Assembly: GCA_019649035.1 (NCBI GenBank)
Contig: BMAT01003490.1
Coordinates: 35,633-71,692 of the forward strand
DNA from: Elysia marginata
Taxonomy: Eukaryota; Mollusca; Gastropoda; Plakobranchidae
Direction of reading: 5' to 3'
DNA length: 36,060 nucleotides
Shown: piece after piece, positions 11,101 to 19,695 of the stretch
Layout: every line of letters begins with the position of its first letter
How positions within the stretch are numbered: position 1 is the stretch's first letter
Made by a program: the position numbers and the translations under genes
The notes under the pieces: generated by a model
What the model was told of the DNA's origin: nothing
The model's database searches: none
Seen by the model: only the letters and a program-made list of their open reading frames with translations

Positions 11101-14100
11101 CAAGGATTTGTAGTTGAGACTAAAGAGAAATTTACGCTGTGCCTTGATGCAGCACTGTTTTCAAATTTTTTTATTTGTTCACCCCCCCCTCCCTCCCCTA
11201 GATACGTGATGCTGGAAATCATCTATGCAGTGCCTTAGAAATTGCGTCAAGAAATGATTCTACTTACCAGTACAAAAGTGTGAAAGAAGTCTTCTTGGTG
11301 AGTTATGCTGTAGAAGTGATAGCTTGTATATGATTTTTCTTAAGTGTTGTTGAACTGCAGCTTTCAACAACTCATTTGTAAATGTGAAGCAGTCAGGATG
11401 TAGCACAAATCTGCCTGTCTTTTTTTTAATACAGCTCTTTAGATATAAAAATATGCTGATAATATACAGGGATGCCAAATATCAGGTTTTCAAGTTTTTT
11501 TAAAAATCCACTTAATGTTTATTGCACAGCTTGTGTCATTGGCATTATATGCTCGGCTCATTTTCAGGTCGTTTTTTTTTTTTAATATTTTGGCATCCCT
11601 GAATATGTGAGGATGCAGTAGGGTATATAGAAAAACTAGAGAGATATTATACGTCTTTTCAAATTAAAGGTACGTTATAATTCTGACTTTGTGGCTATGT
11701 TTTCTTTTAATGTCCAATATAAATAATAGTTCCAAATTGAAGCAAGAGAAATTTATTTTTTTTTTTTTTTTTGCTTATCTTATACTCTCAAGATGGAGTG
11801 AAGATTACAAATTTTTTTCACAGAAGTTTTTTTAACTCAGTCCCACCTATAGTGCCGGCCGTCGCCCGATTGGACCACACTATTGAGTACCTATATTGCC
11901 CGTCATCGCCCAATCACCATTGCTTTCGTTGTGTACTTTTGGTAGCTTAGTAACCCTGGAAATCTTGCTGAAATCTCGAGTAAACCCCTTCTTCTTAAGA
12001 GGAAATCTTAAGCGTTTGTTAGGATATTTTTATTTTACTTTTGGTCGACAAACAAGCTGAAGCAAGTCCGTTGAAGTTGATCGTTTTTCAGTACGATTTT
12101 GCACACATTTCTAGACGTAGATTCTAGATCTAGATCTAGCTGCGTCCGATGTGGACGATATTACCATCTCTTTTTCTTTTGAAGTAGATCTCAAGCGTTA
12201 TTTAGGTTATTTTTATTTCACTTTTGGTCCATAAATAAGCTGAAGTGGGTCCGTTTAAGTTGACATTTTTTAGTATGATTTTGCACAGATTTCTAGACCT
12301 AGATTCTAGATCTAGATCTAGCTACGTCTGATATGGATGATTTACCTCCCTTCTCTTAGGGACAGGGCTTTAACTGTGCTAAATAGGCCTAGGGGGGATT
12401 GAGTTCACAGTTTGAATTTTCATGTTTATAGTTATATTTTTTTATGTGATATTGAAACTTTGTCAGATTTTTTGAAATTTTAATTCATTCAAGACTAATT
12501 TCTAAGTAAAAGCTTCAGATGTAATGAATTAGATCTAAACTCACACAATACTTGAATTAAAGAGGGATGCAATTTTTTCAGTTATTTTGTGTTTATTGAA
12601 AACCTTGGGAACTGAATGAACGCACAAATTTGAAGAAGATTGATCTCATGAAAAATGACAATTTAGTCCCCTCAAATGACACATTTTATATGTGTTTGTG
12701 TATTCTGGAATGTTCAAAGAAAATATTTTGCATATGGTTTTTAAAATCTTAAAAAATTTTTTCTTATTCTCTCCACAGCAATTGGATGAACTTATGGATA
12801 GTCTGATGAAATGCCGCCAATGTCTTTCTCTACCTAAAAGGAAATCCATTCAGGATCTTATGGACAGTCAGAAAACTGTAAATTTTTTTATTCTGATAAT
12901 TTAGAAAGTCAATCCTTTAGAAGAGTTTGCAATTGGAAACTTGTCAAAAAGGCAGTTATTGGTATCTTTTTGAAAATTGTTATGGCCTGCTGAAATGGGG
13001 GCAAAAAATATACAAAACATCAGACATTTCCATTGTTTTAAAAAATTGTCCTTCCCTCTTTTTTAAATTAGACTTTAACTAGAATGGTAGATTCATGTAG
13101 GCCTACTCTTTGACATCCTAGGATACACACCCTTTTTTTTTTTAATGTGAGACTGAGAGCGCATATTTTAACCCCTTTTGGGTGATTCTCTCATGACTAT
13201 GTGTTTTGGGTTACCTTTTTGTGTGGAAGTAACAGAGATGTCAAATGTCCAGTTTTTCAGTTTTTTCAGCAGTTTTTCATCTGCTGGAAATTTTCTAATC
13301 TTCCATTTTTTTTTCCTCCTCTGTTTTCGCTTTTGTAGGCCTACTATCAAATGTGTTCAGTTCAGGAAATACATTGAAAAAGTCAGTTCTTCAGGGCTGT
13401 AACTCATTTGTTGACCTATGAAAAATCTGAATGGAGGAATTATCCGTCATTCCGATAGATTGGAAGGTCTATTTTTGTTTATAGTAAGCCCCTCTATTGA
13501 AGTAAAATCAAAGCCCACATGGTGTATGGTATAAGTTAAGTCCTAAATTCATTTACAATTACAGGCTAATAATACTGATTACCTTAACAAGCAGCTGATG
13601 TTTCCATCTTTTCTGTAAATTAATTTTGCCAAGTATTGGTAAATTTCAGTCTATGCAGGGCATGTATGACTAATTATTCTCGATGGGCATTGTTTACATT
13701 ATTTACATCTGGGTCTGAGTATGTCTAATACATGTAGTAAGAGTAACAATCACAGCCTGTGTGCAGTCATCAGCTCATTGCCTTTTTAGGCATGCGTCAA
13801 GACGCCTTATCATAGCACTTTGTACCAATACATGTATTCTTACTTGTCAGGTGGCCTCACAAGTTACTGTGCTTCAGAAAAAAATCTTTTTGCCATAAAG
13901 AAGGGCAACAACCTACATGTGCAACTTCTGCCAAATAATTATATCTGTCCCATTCGTTTCATGTTTATATGTTACATGTAAGGGCTATTACTCTATGATA
14001 ACTATACAAAGACAAGGCTGAAAAAATCCACAGTTTTCGCCCTTTTTCTCTCTCTTTTTTTTAAATGGCTGTGTTATAGCGTGTTTTGTCACAAAGCCCT

Positions 14101-15900
14101 TCATATATATAGTTTTTTTTACACACTTTTTTACCACATGATAGTTTGTTCAATGGCATGACTTTTTGATGTACAATGCAGATTTCGTTTCAAATTTGAA
14201 TTTTACAAGAGAAATTAAGTTTGCTAATTGATCTGTTCCTTCTCTACCTCTTCATGCTTACGTCTGGGTATGGCTGATTTGATACTTCAGCTCCAGTTCA
14301 AGCCCCCCCTGCCAAATGATGTGGCCATCTCTTTCTACATCCACACGTCCAAACTAGTACTAGCCCTGTACTTCCTGCAGACTAATGGCCAGCACCATCG
14401 CGTTGAGATCACACACCGAGTGCAGGTTAGTCCATCCACAGGTCTTAGTTTGCATAGTTTTCTGCTTACAACGAGTGTCCCAGAAGACGTACACATGATT
14501 TAGTTAGGGTATTTCAAATCCCATGGGCACAGTATTTTAATTTGAATCATCCAAAAATTGAATTATCAGTACACAAAACAAAAGATGGAAATAGTTGGAA
14601 TTAAACAAATTTGTATTACTTGAAATAACCAGATTCAAATGCAGACCTGACCCTAGAAAGGAACTGTGTTACAGTAGTGCTCGTCTATAGCTGCACCCAC
14701 TAGATCGGGACCATCCCCACAGTGGGGCCACTGAGGAATCTCCTTTTTTTCTTTGTATAAAGTCTTTTACCTTACTGGGTTAACGGGGCAAGAACAGGCC
14801 CAAACATGGATATAAAAGGAGGAATAGAGCGAACTTTAGAGTGAGAATTTAACTTTTTGAAATCCACTGACAATAATTGTGCATACTTTGGTGGATTACT
14901 CTTGTAATCAAGGGCAAATGTTAAGGGTTTCTTTTTTCCTGTATTATCTTTTTTTTTTTCTCAGTATGATGATGTTGCACACACAAGAAAAGTGCTTATT
15001 CTAGTCTCTGCTGCTGCCAGGACAAAATAAGATACATGAACTTTAATTATGACTTTTAAAATTTAGATCTACAGTCATAAAATGATGTGATCATTGCTTA
15101 CAATGTTAAGAGTATGTTGCACTCTATGTAGACAAATTGACTTTTGTTTTTAATGAATTAATAAAGTTTTATATTGCTTTATCTATCTTATCTTAAATGT
15201 TTTATCTATCTTATCTTAAATGTTTTATNTCTTATCTTAAATGTAAATACTTTTTAAAAGATATGACAAGATGCATTGCTTTCTAATGAAACCTTTCATA
15301 TTTTCATAAGGTCAATGTTTGTTTCCCACACATTCTCTCCTGTCTACTACAGGTGGAGGCTATGGTCAAGTGGTTGAACGAAGCCATTATTTTCTTCACT
15401 CTCTCCTTACAACAGTGCCAGCAACTTAAAGATAAGGTCAGCCTTCTAAAATTGGAATTCTTTCTCCTCTAAGATTTTAAAGCTTTGAACAATGCCTTAT
15501 GAAAAATTATAAACACCATGAAATGTGAAAATCGATCTCAGATTCATATGGGCTGGTCCCTCGAGATTTCTCTAGTTTGTATTTCAAAACATTTTGCTTA
15601 ACTTCACTGGTTTGAATTGCCATCAATTTATGATAATGAAGATTTAACCAGTGGTGTTATAAGAATAAATATGTTGACACCGTGAGCTGTTCTGGTGTTT
15701 AAAAATCATTTATGAGTCTCAACATAACATTAACAAAGATCAAATTATATGCTTGCAAAATATTTGTTCAAATATTTAATGTTGTAAAAGATAACATTTT
15801 GTGTTGTTGTGATGGTTGTTTGATTCATACTTAATGTGTTTTCTTTCTTTTTCTGTTCCAGTTGATGGCTGTATCAAAAATCATCGAGGAGCAACAATGA
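5106..15900 (+). CDS. rogdi: Rogdi orthologue (RAVE-like complex subunit), 10 coding exons
   Basis: Joined exons 5106-5177, 5969-6005, 6922-6976, 9664-9724, 10685-10771, 11202-11297, 12779-12877, 14291-14425, 15353-15436 and 15862-15900 give 765 nt: 254 residues plus stop, in one open frame. The product follows Rogdi end to end: [13 protein letters not shown] near residues 4-16, [12 protein letters not shown] at 59-70, [13 protein letters not shown] at 100-112, [16 protein letters not shown] at 176-191, [20 protein letters not shown] at 219-238. Vertebrate Rogdi has about 287 residues, so only a short N-terminal piece is missing. Rogdi corresponds to yeast Rav2; with DMXL1/2 and WDR7 it supports V-ATPase assembly and acidification of vesicles. 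Human loss causes Kohlschutter-Tonz syndrome. The C-terminus ([11 protein letters not shown]) departs from the vertebrate ending. Introns carry LINE, SINE and MITE debris. All introns are GT-AG. Confidence 0.93.
5969..6005 (+). CDS. rogdi: rogdi exon B (37-nt exon)
   Basis: The acceptor is TATTTCTCCCAG and the donor is GCTG|GTAAGT. The exon continues phase 0 from exon A and ends in phase 1. It encodes [12 protein letters not shown], continuing the N-terminal helix; cysteine and proline occur at positions comparable to orthologues. Confidence 0.88.
6922..6976 (+). CDS. rogdi: rogdi exon C
   Basis: The acceptor is CTATTTTCCAG and the donor is CCAAA|GTAAGT. It enters in phase 1 and ends in phase 2. 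It encodes [18 protein letters not shown], the variable linker before the beta-rich region of Rogdi. Confidence 0.85.
7495..8915 (-). pseudogene. LINE remnant with RNase H, I-type (antisense in rogdi intron)
   Basis: Read on the - strand, broken frames give the 3' part of an I-type LINE ORF2. In order these are: a reverse transcriptase thumb segment ([35 protein letters not shown]); an RNase H region now broken by stops and seen best through its antisense ORF at 7879-8205; and a C-terminal tail ([11 protein letters not shown], then the zinc-knuckle-like [18 protein letters not shown]). It ends with a GCGAAGAAAAAGAAGG-type 3' end near 7495-7520. Frameshifts and stops make it inactive. It lies in the rogdi intron between exons C and D, opposite to the gene. 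Confidence 0.75.
8916..9212 (-). pseudogene. Second LINE fragment (RTE/endonuclease-RT type C-terminus)
   Basis: On the - strand this encodes [20 protein letters not shown], then [20 protein letters not shown], a frameshift, then [20 protein letters not shown] and [12 protein letters not shown]. That series is typical of the C-terminal tail of RTE-like endonuclease/reverse transcriptase LINEs, not of the I-type piece it joins. The change of family falls near 8915 inside the ORF at 8472-9032. The fragment is truncated on both sides. Confidence 0.65.
9664..9724 (+). CDS. rogdi: rogdi exon D
   Basis: The acceptor is TTTTCTTCTTGCAG and the donor is GAAGCT|GTAAGT. Entering in phase 2 completes an Asn codon; the exon then reads [20 protein letters not shown]. 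This is the conserved first beta-strand pair of the family, comparable to the GVLTLQGDALSQA stretch of vertebrate Rogdi. An alternative acceptor nine bases downstream (TTCTAG) would drop three residues. Confidence 0.9.
9893..9975 (+). repeat. tRNA-derived SINE head
   Basis: TTGGTAAGATGGTTGACC (A-box-like, from about 9910) and GGGGTCAACCCCCAGTTC (B-box-like, 9946-9963) are spaced as in a pol III internal promoter. The wording closely follows snail tRNA-like SINE starts. The B box deviates from GGTTCRANNCC, so it is a degenerate retroposon rather than a tRNA gene. The 3' limit of the SINE is not defined. Confidence 0.45.
10685..10771 (+). CDS. rogdi: rogdi exon E
   Basis: The acceptor is TTTTCTGCATAG and the donor is CCTCAG|GTAGTT; both phases are 0. 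It encodes 29 residues including [20 protein letters not shown] and WRLPQ, matching the strand that ends in the conserved W-x-L-Q of Rogdi. The +3 to +5 positions of the donor are weak. Confidence 0.9.
11202..11297 (+). CDS. rogdi: rogdi exon F
   Basis: The acceptor follows a strong C/T tract (CCCTCCCTCCCCTAG) and the donor is TTCTTG|GTGAGT. Its 32 codons encode [14 protein letters not shown], then [14 protein letters not shown]. This corresponds to the IQDARNHVSQAI...SYQFKTGAEVL helix segment of vertebrate Rogdi, one of the most conserved parts. Confidence 0.94.
11832..12407 (-). mobile_element. TTAA-flanked MITE, copy 2, with internal duplication
   Basis: This unit starts TTAACTCAGTCCCACCTATAG and ends GGGGGGATTGAGTTCA, so the terminal inverted repeats match those of copy 1; the right TTAA is TTCA here. 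It lies inverted relative to copy 1. A 183-bp segment is duplicated in tandem (AAGCG at 12010 and again at 12193; ACTTTTGGTC and TTCTAGATCTAGATCTAGCT recur in both), so it is about 200 bp longer than copy 1. It lies in the rogdi intron between exons F and G. Confidence 0.65.
12120..12142 (+). repeat. AGATCTAGATCT oligomer
   Basis: Overlapping TCTAGA/AGATCT hexamers form a short run. A second such run occurs at 12305-12326, and smaller ones near 139, 325, 434, 2196, 2455 and 3090-3115. They are part of, or next to, the repeats described here and recur throughout the left third of the window. Confidence 0.7.
12779..12877 (+). CDS. rogdi: rogdi exon G
   Basis: The acceptor is TTATTCTCTCCACAG and the donor is AAAACT|GTAAAT; both phases are 0. 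Its 33 codons encode [20 protein letters not shown], then [13 protein letters not shown], matching the LMDAVMLQLTRARNRL helix and the following linker of vertebrate Rogdi. The reading runs on into the intron and stops at 12902, so the donor is needed. Confidence 0.92.
14291..14425 (+). CDS. rogdi: rogdi exon H
   Basis: The donor CGAGTGCAG|GTTAGT is clear. The acceptor is taken as GATACTTCAG at 14281-14290; a second AG six bases on would remove Leu-Gln. Its 45 codons include [20 protein letters not shown] and [11 protein letters not shown]. They match the APALPSDLLVNVYINLNKLCL beta strand and the LEVSHVHKVE segment of vertebrate Rogdi. The exon is more GC-rich than its surroundings. The loop before HHRVEITH is shorter than in vertebrates. 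Confidence 0.9.
15178..15244 (+). repeat. 23-bp tandem repeat, three units
   Basis: TTTATCTATCTTATCTTAAA plus TGT repeats at 15178-15200 and 15201-15223, with a shortened third unit at 15224-15244. An N at 15229 lies in the third unit, so the copy count is uncertain in the assembly. Confidence 0.8.
15353..15436 (+). CDS. rogdi: rogdi exon I
   Basis: The acceptor is TGTCTACTACAG and the donor is GATAAG|GTCAGC; both phases are 0. The 28 codons encode [20 protein letters not shown] and QCQQLKDK. This is nearly the V-x-x-W-L-N-[DE]-A-x-x-[FY]-F-T-x-S-L-Q-x-C-Q-Q-L-K-D-K signature of the Rogdi C-terminal helix, and it clinches the identification. Confidence 0.96.
15862..15900 (+). CDS. rogdi: rogdi exon J (terminal exon)
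   Basis: The acceptor is TTTTTCTGTTCCAG. The exon encodes [12 protein letters not shown] and ends at TGA 15898-15900. The ending differs from the aromatic YWSYRPF tail of vertebrate Rogdi, as the last exon does in other lineages. Confidence 0.85.
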   Translation: MMAVSKIIEEQQ

Positions 15901-16350
15901 AATACAGCACTCTTAAATATATTTATTCCTGTATGTAATGTGGACTTTTGTATCACTAGTGAACAGATTTGTTTTATCATGGCGGAGGAGCTGAAGAGTG
16001 GGAGCTGACACCATAGTCTTTCTAAACTTTTCTGGTACATTTCTGTATTGGGTGAATTTAATAATCATTGTATACATCAGCTCAAGTGATGATATGTTTG
16101 TGGATTATGAACAATTCTTCTTATTCTTCATTTGTTGCTTTTGTAGTGCCATTCCAGTCTTGTTGATGAATGCTTGTTCTTCCTCAACTCTCAGACATGG
16201 AGTTTTGTCAGGAGAGGGGTGGATGAGCACATGTGTGACTCTAGACTGATATAGTTCTCCATATGCAGAAACATTGTCTCAAAGTCTAATGCTAAAATGA
16301 AGCATGTGCCAAAATACAAATGTGTAAATAAAAGAATAAGCCCATGTATA
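15901..16350 (+). other. rogdi: rogdi 3' UTR (probable)
   Basis: The first good polyadenylation signal after the stop is AATAAA at 16327-16332, 427 bases downstream, so a UTR of about 450 bases is likely. The 83-codon ORF at 15998-16249 lies within it and has no recognisable domain. Confidence 0.5.
16327..16332 (+). terminator. Candidate polyadenylation signal of rogdi
   Basis: AATAAA in the context TGTAAATAAAAGAATAAG. It is the first canonical signal downstream of the stop. Later AATAAA sites exist, so alternative longer ends are possible. Confidence 0.45.
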
Positions 16351-18226
16351 GATCTCTATTTTATATTTCCAATTTGATGTAAAATCTATGTCCTTTGCTC
16401 TCAGTTAAAAAGTATGGGGCTGTTCCATGAACTTAAAACAACTCGTAAAGAGTAGATCCCCTGGAGCAATGGTCAGTTTTTTAGGCTTAGATTCAGCGTT
16501 ATAGTTTTTTAAATTAAAAAAAAACTTGTCCACCATGTGAATTTTACACACATGAGAGGTTAGTCCTGAAAGAGTCCCATGATGATTAAATATGCCATAA
16601 AATCAAATTCTTAGTCATGAACCTTCAAGATTATGATTAAAGCTAGATAATAATTAACTTAGCATAGATATTGGCATCTCTTAACTTTGATCTACAGGAG
16701 CAATGTACATTATTACTATCTCACTCATTAATAAACTGTACCATTTTTACTGTCTTCTCTTACCTATACACCTTATCTACCCTGAAACAAACTATCTTTA
16801 TAGTTATGGAAGAAACGCTTAAAATGTAAATTTTATTTAATTTATTTACCTTATATAATCTTTATTCTAGCAGTTTGAATTTAATATTGTGATTGTATGA
16901 TAAGCTTCTCCCCATTTATGTTTACCCAGATAAAACACATTTGGTTTCTGTTTTACTTTTGTATCTCAGAATTTTCCAACGTGAAATGGTGTGACAGAGT
17001 TATCCTGTTTGTTTATCATTTTGCTTACGAAAAGTGAAAAGTCAAATGCTTGATGAAGAGTAAAAAGTTAAATATGCATAAAATAAGGGTTTTAGATTCA
17101 TAAAGTTGATCAATCTGGTTTATGTAAATTATTCTACTTTTGCTAAGTTCCCCCAAAAACAAATTATAAAAGTATATTTATATTCAGCTCATTGTTTTCT
17201 ATATAGTTTTACTGGTTGTATAAATACTTCAATAGCTACTAATTAATAATTATCTGGTGTGCTTTGATAAGATCAAAGGACACAGTTTGTTTACTTAGTT
17301 TCAATCTTTCTACCTATCAAAGATGGTTGGTTTGCCTGGAAGTTTTATTTCAACAGAATTTTCAGCAGGTCTTAAATGTCTTTTGACCAATAGAAGGTAA
17401 AGACGAAATCCTTGCAACTGGTGCACTGATCAAAACGGCATTTATAAAATAATGAAAGATCCAAAACTTTTCATAGCTTGAATAAGCCCACCTGACTTTA
17501 CATACCTTCATCAAGATATTTCCAAACTCATCAGTTTTAATTTATCTGCCTCATTTTATGGTGTGAATTTAAAAATCAATTAGCCTACTCCAAGTCTTCA
17601 TTCCGTATTTTGACATAAAGTTTTTTAAATCACACACTATTTCCCATCTCCGGCAATGTCCCTCTTTTTGCAAAGGATATTGAGGGTACAAAGTGGTTGG
17701 ATTTAAACCTTCACTGTTGAAAGTTTTGTTTTTGTTTCTGTTCTTTGTATGTTCTATTATTCAAAATGTAGCCATAAGCGGAATGCTACAAGCAATTGAT
17801 AGAAATGACTGCCACATTTTGAAAGTGCCTTTTTGTCACTCTTAACTGATTTTATTTACTGCAGGTTTGCTAACTTATTAAATTAGAAAACTGCAGTGGT
17901 ATGAGTGGGACACTGTATAAAATTGCCGTGAGAATGTTTGACAATGTAGAGTAAATTATGTACATGTATTTTTGGTATATTCTGATCTAGTTGAAAAATG
18001 TATGGTTGTGTAGCAGTTTTTATATGTATTATGGGTTCACTTTCAACAGGGCTGACAGTTGTAATCAGAACAATTGATTTTGTAATCAGAAAAAATACTT
18101 TAAAAAGGAAAAACTATAATGCTTTATGTTTGTAAAAATTTGTGTGAAATAGTTTTACTTGATGCTAACTCATAGGTCTACATAGTGTTTTCTTTGTAAA
18201 ATATGAAAATATTTACAAGCACTGTT
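16351..18226. other. Intergenic or extended 3' UTR, no gene seen
   Basis: AT-rich sequence without a persuasive ORF, exon pair or repeat structure on either strand. Confidence 0.5.
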
Positions 18227-18460
18227 TTATTTGTATGTATCTGACAAATTGCTTGACCTTACAACAAATCTTGCATTTTTAAAAAAATCAAATGTCAATT
18301 TATTCTCAGCCTTTGCCAAAATAGTTGCACAATGAGCAGCATTGTCTTTGTCTACATAATTTGTGATATAAACAGAATGTAAATTCACACTCATAGGTAT
18401 CATATCACCAAATACTGTTGTAATGACACCATAGGTGTAGGACTTACCATTTACACTCAT
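18227..18460 (-). CDS. Unrecognised 77-codon ORF
   Basis: The frame runs from ATG at 18460 to a TAA at its low-coordinate end, with a TAA two codons before the ATG, so it is closed. The product (starting MSVNGKSYTYGVITTVFGDM, later HCATILAKAENKLTFDFF) has balanced composition unlike the low-complexity ORFs around it. I do not recognise a domain, signal peptide or clear splice context. It could be a decayed exon, a mobile-element fragment or chance. Confidence 0.2.
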   Translation of the reverse strand: MSVNGKSYTYGVITTVFGDMIPMSVNLHSVYITNYVDKDNAAHCATILAKAENKLTFDFFKNARFVVRSSNLSDTYK

Positions 18461-18790
18461 TATATATTATGCTTGTATCTTTTCATCATGCTATGGTTTG
18501 TCTACCTCGGTTTTCATCATATAGATCACAGTATAAGTTTGAACTTTGTATTTTTCTTTTTTTTTTTATGAATCACTAATTGTGGAATTGAAAATTTCTC
18601 ATCAATTTTGTGCTTGATCTCAACAAATCGATTGGTGGTCAGCAGCTGTGTAAGCTAGCATCTTGTGATGATTAGGTGATATACCATTTCTGGACTTACC
18701 ACATCATGTATGACATGAGGGTGGGTTCTCACATGTTTTTGCCCATATGTTCAATATGTTATAAAGGAATTTGAGATTATCCATTGATTA

Positions 18791-18951
18791 CAGTTGGATT
18801 CAAATAATTATATCAAACCCCATGGGAACAAAATTTAAGTTCAATTTATCTTGTATTCATTATAATAGAAGGTTAAAATTGGAAATCTGAATTTGGTTCA
18901 AATTATAGAAGCATTTGAATTATCCAGGTTTGAATTATTCATACTCAACTG
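18791..18951. mobile_element. Tigger/pogo-like MITE (161 bp)
   Basis: The left end is CAGTTGGATTCAAATAATTA and the inverse of the right end is CAGTTGAGTATGAATAATTC, so the terminal repeats match over about 25 bases. TA dinucleotides flank both ends (18789-18790, 18952-18953). CAGT ends with TA targets and repeated 'ATAATTCAAA' phrases are typical of pogo/Tigger derivatives. There is no coding capacity. A related internal block (CCCCATGGGAACAAAATTTA) also appears near 7077 and 14520. Confidence 0.65.
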
Positions 18952-18969
18952 TAGATATTATTGATCTAC

Positions 18970-19695
18970 GGCCCAATTTCGCATGCTCTTAATCTTTGCA
19001 TTAAAGCTGTCTTAACTCAATGAAGAAGTTTCAATTTGACCAAGCTCGCACACAGAAACGCACTAAATTCGTTTTGAAAAAATTTATGTGAAACTTTATG
19101 AAATTCGGTGAAGAGTTTAAAATAGATTTGATCTTTGTAAAGCAATAAAAAATAAATTTTCAAATTTTTTTTGCATCTATTGTTTCATCGAATTTATCTT
19201 CAGCAAGGTCAGAGTGCCTATCTAAATCTTCTGGATTTACTTCTCTGTTATTCGGAAATAGTCTGATTACTTTTTTTTTCTTCATCTGAACCTCCTTGCA
19301 TGATAGAGTTGATACCTTCTAGATCAGTGTAGAGTGGTTTTCTGCCAGGCGTGACCATGATTTTGCAGAGAAAAAGAATACTAAACTTTGTCACTTAGAG
19401 ACCTAAAAAAAATCAGTTGGTTTTTTTTTGTCACCCGAATCAAATTTAGGGTCAATGGGGAGCTACAAAATAAAAGAAAAGAAGCTAAGGAACAGTAACA
19501 ATTCTTTTGATTTTGTCTCTTATGATATGTAAAATGTAAACAACCACAAAGTCTGCTGTCCATATTTGTACAGCATGTCTGCAATAAATTTCTCTCTGCC
19601 TTACAAATATGTATGGCACATCTTCATTGAGTTAAGGAGTAGAGACTACCATATATTCTTTGTAATATGCAAACGCATGTATACCAATATCGGCC
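18970..19695. mobile_element. DNA-transposon-like unit with inverted repeats
   Basis: CTTAACTCAATGAAGA at 19011-19026 is perfectly inverted at 19621-19636. Outside these, the left end begins GGCCCAATTTCGCATGCTC and the inverse of the right end begins GGCCGATATTGGTATACATG. Ends reading GGCCCAATTTCRCA are common in non-autonomous DNA transposons of molluscs, possibly PIF/Harbinger-like, but I cannot fix the superfamily. A frameshifted ORF lies inside on the - strand. Confidence 0.45.
19160..19358 (-). pseudogene. Frameshifted small ORF inside the transposon-like unit
   Basis: From ATG at 19358 the - strand reads MVTPGRKPLYTDLEGINSIM, then QGGSDEEKKK. At an A-run (T-run 19271-19279 on +) the frame is lost. 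Moving one base restores an open frame (VIRLFPNNREVNPEDLDRHS and DLAEDKFDETIDAKKI) to a TGA at 19160-19162. The span of 199 nt is 66 codons plus one base, consistent with a single-base gain in the homopolymer. The acidic product is not recognised. A sequencing error in the run is also possible. Confidence 0.35.

Noticed and set aside
15998-16249. 83-codon + strand ORF after rogdi
   Set aside because: It lies between the rogdi stop and the first AATAAA, so it is best explained as 3' UTR.
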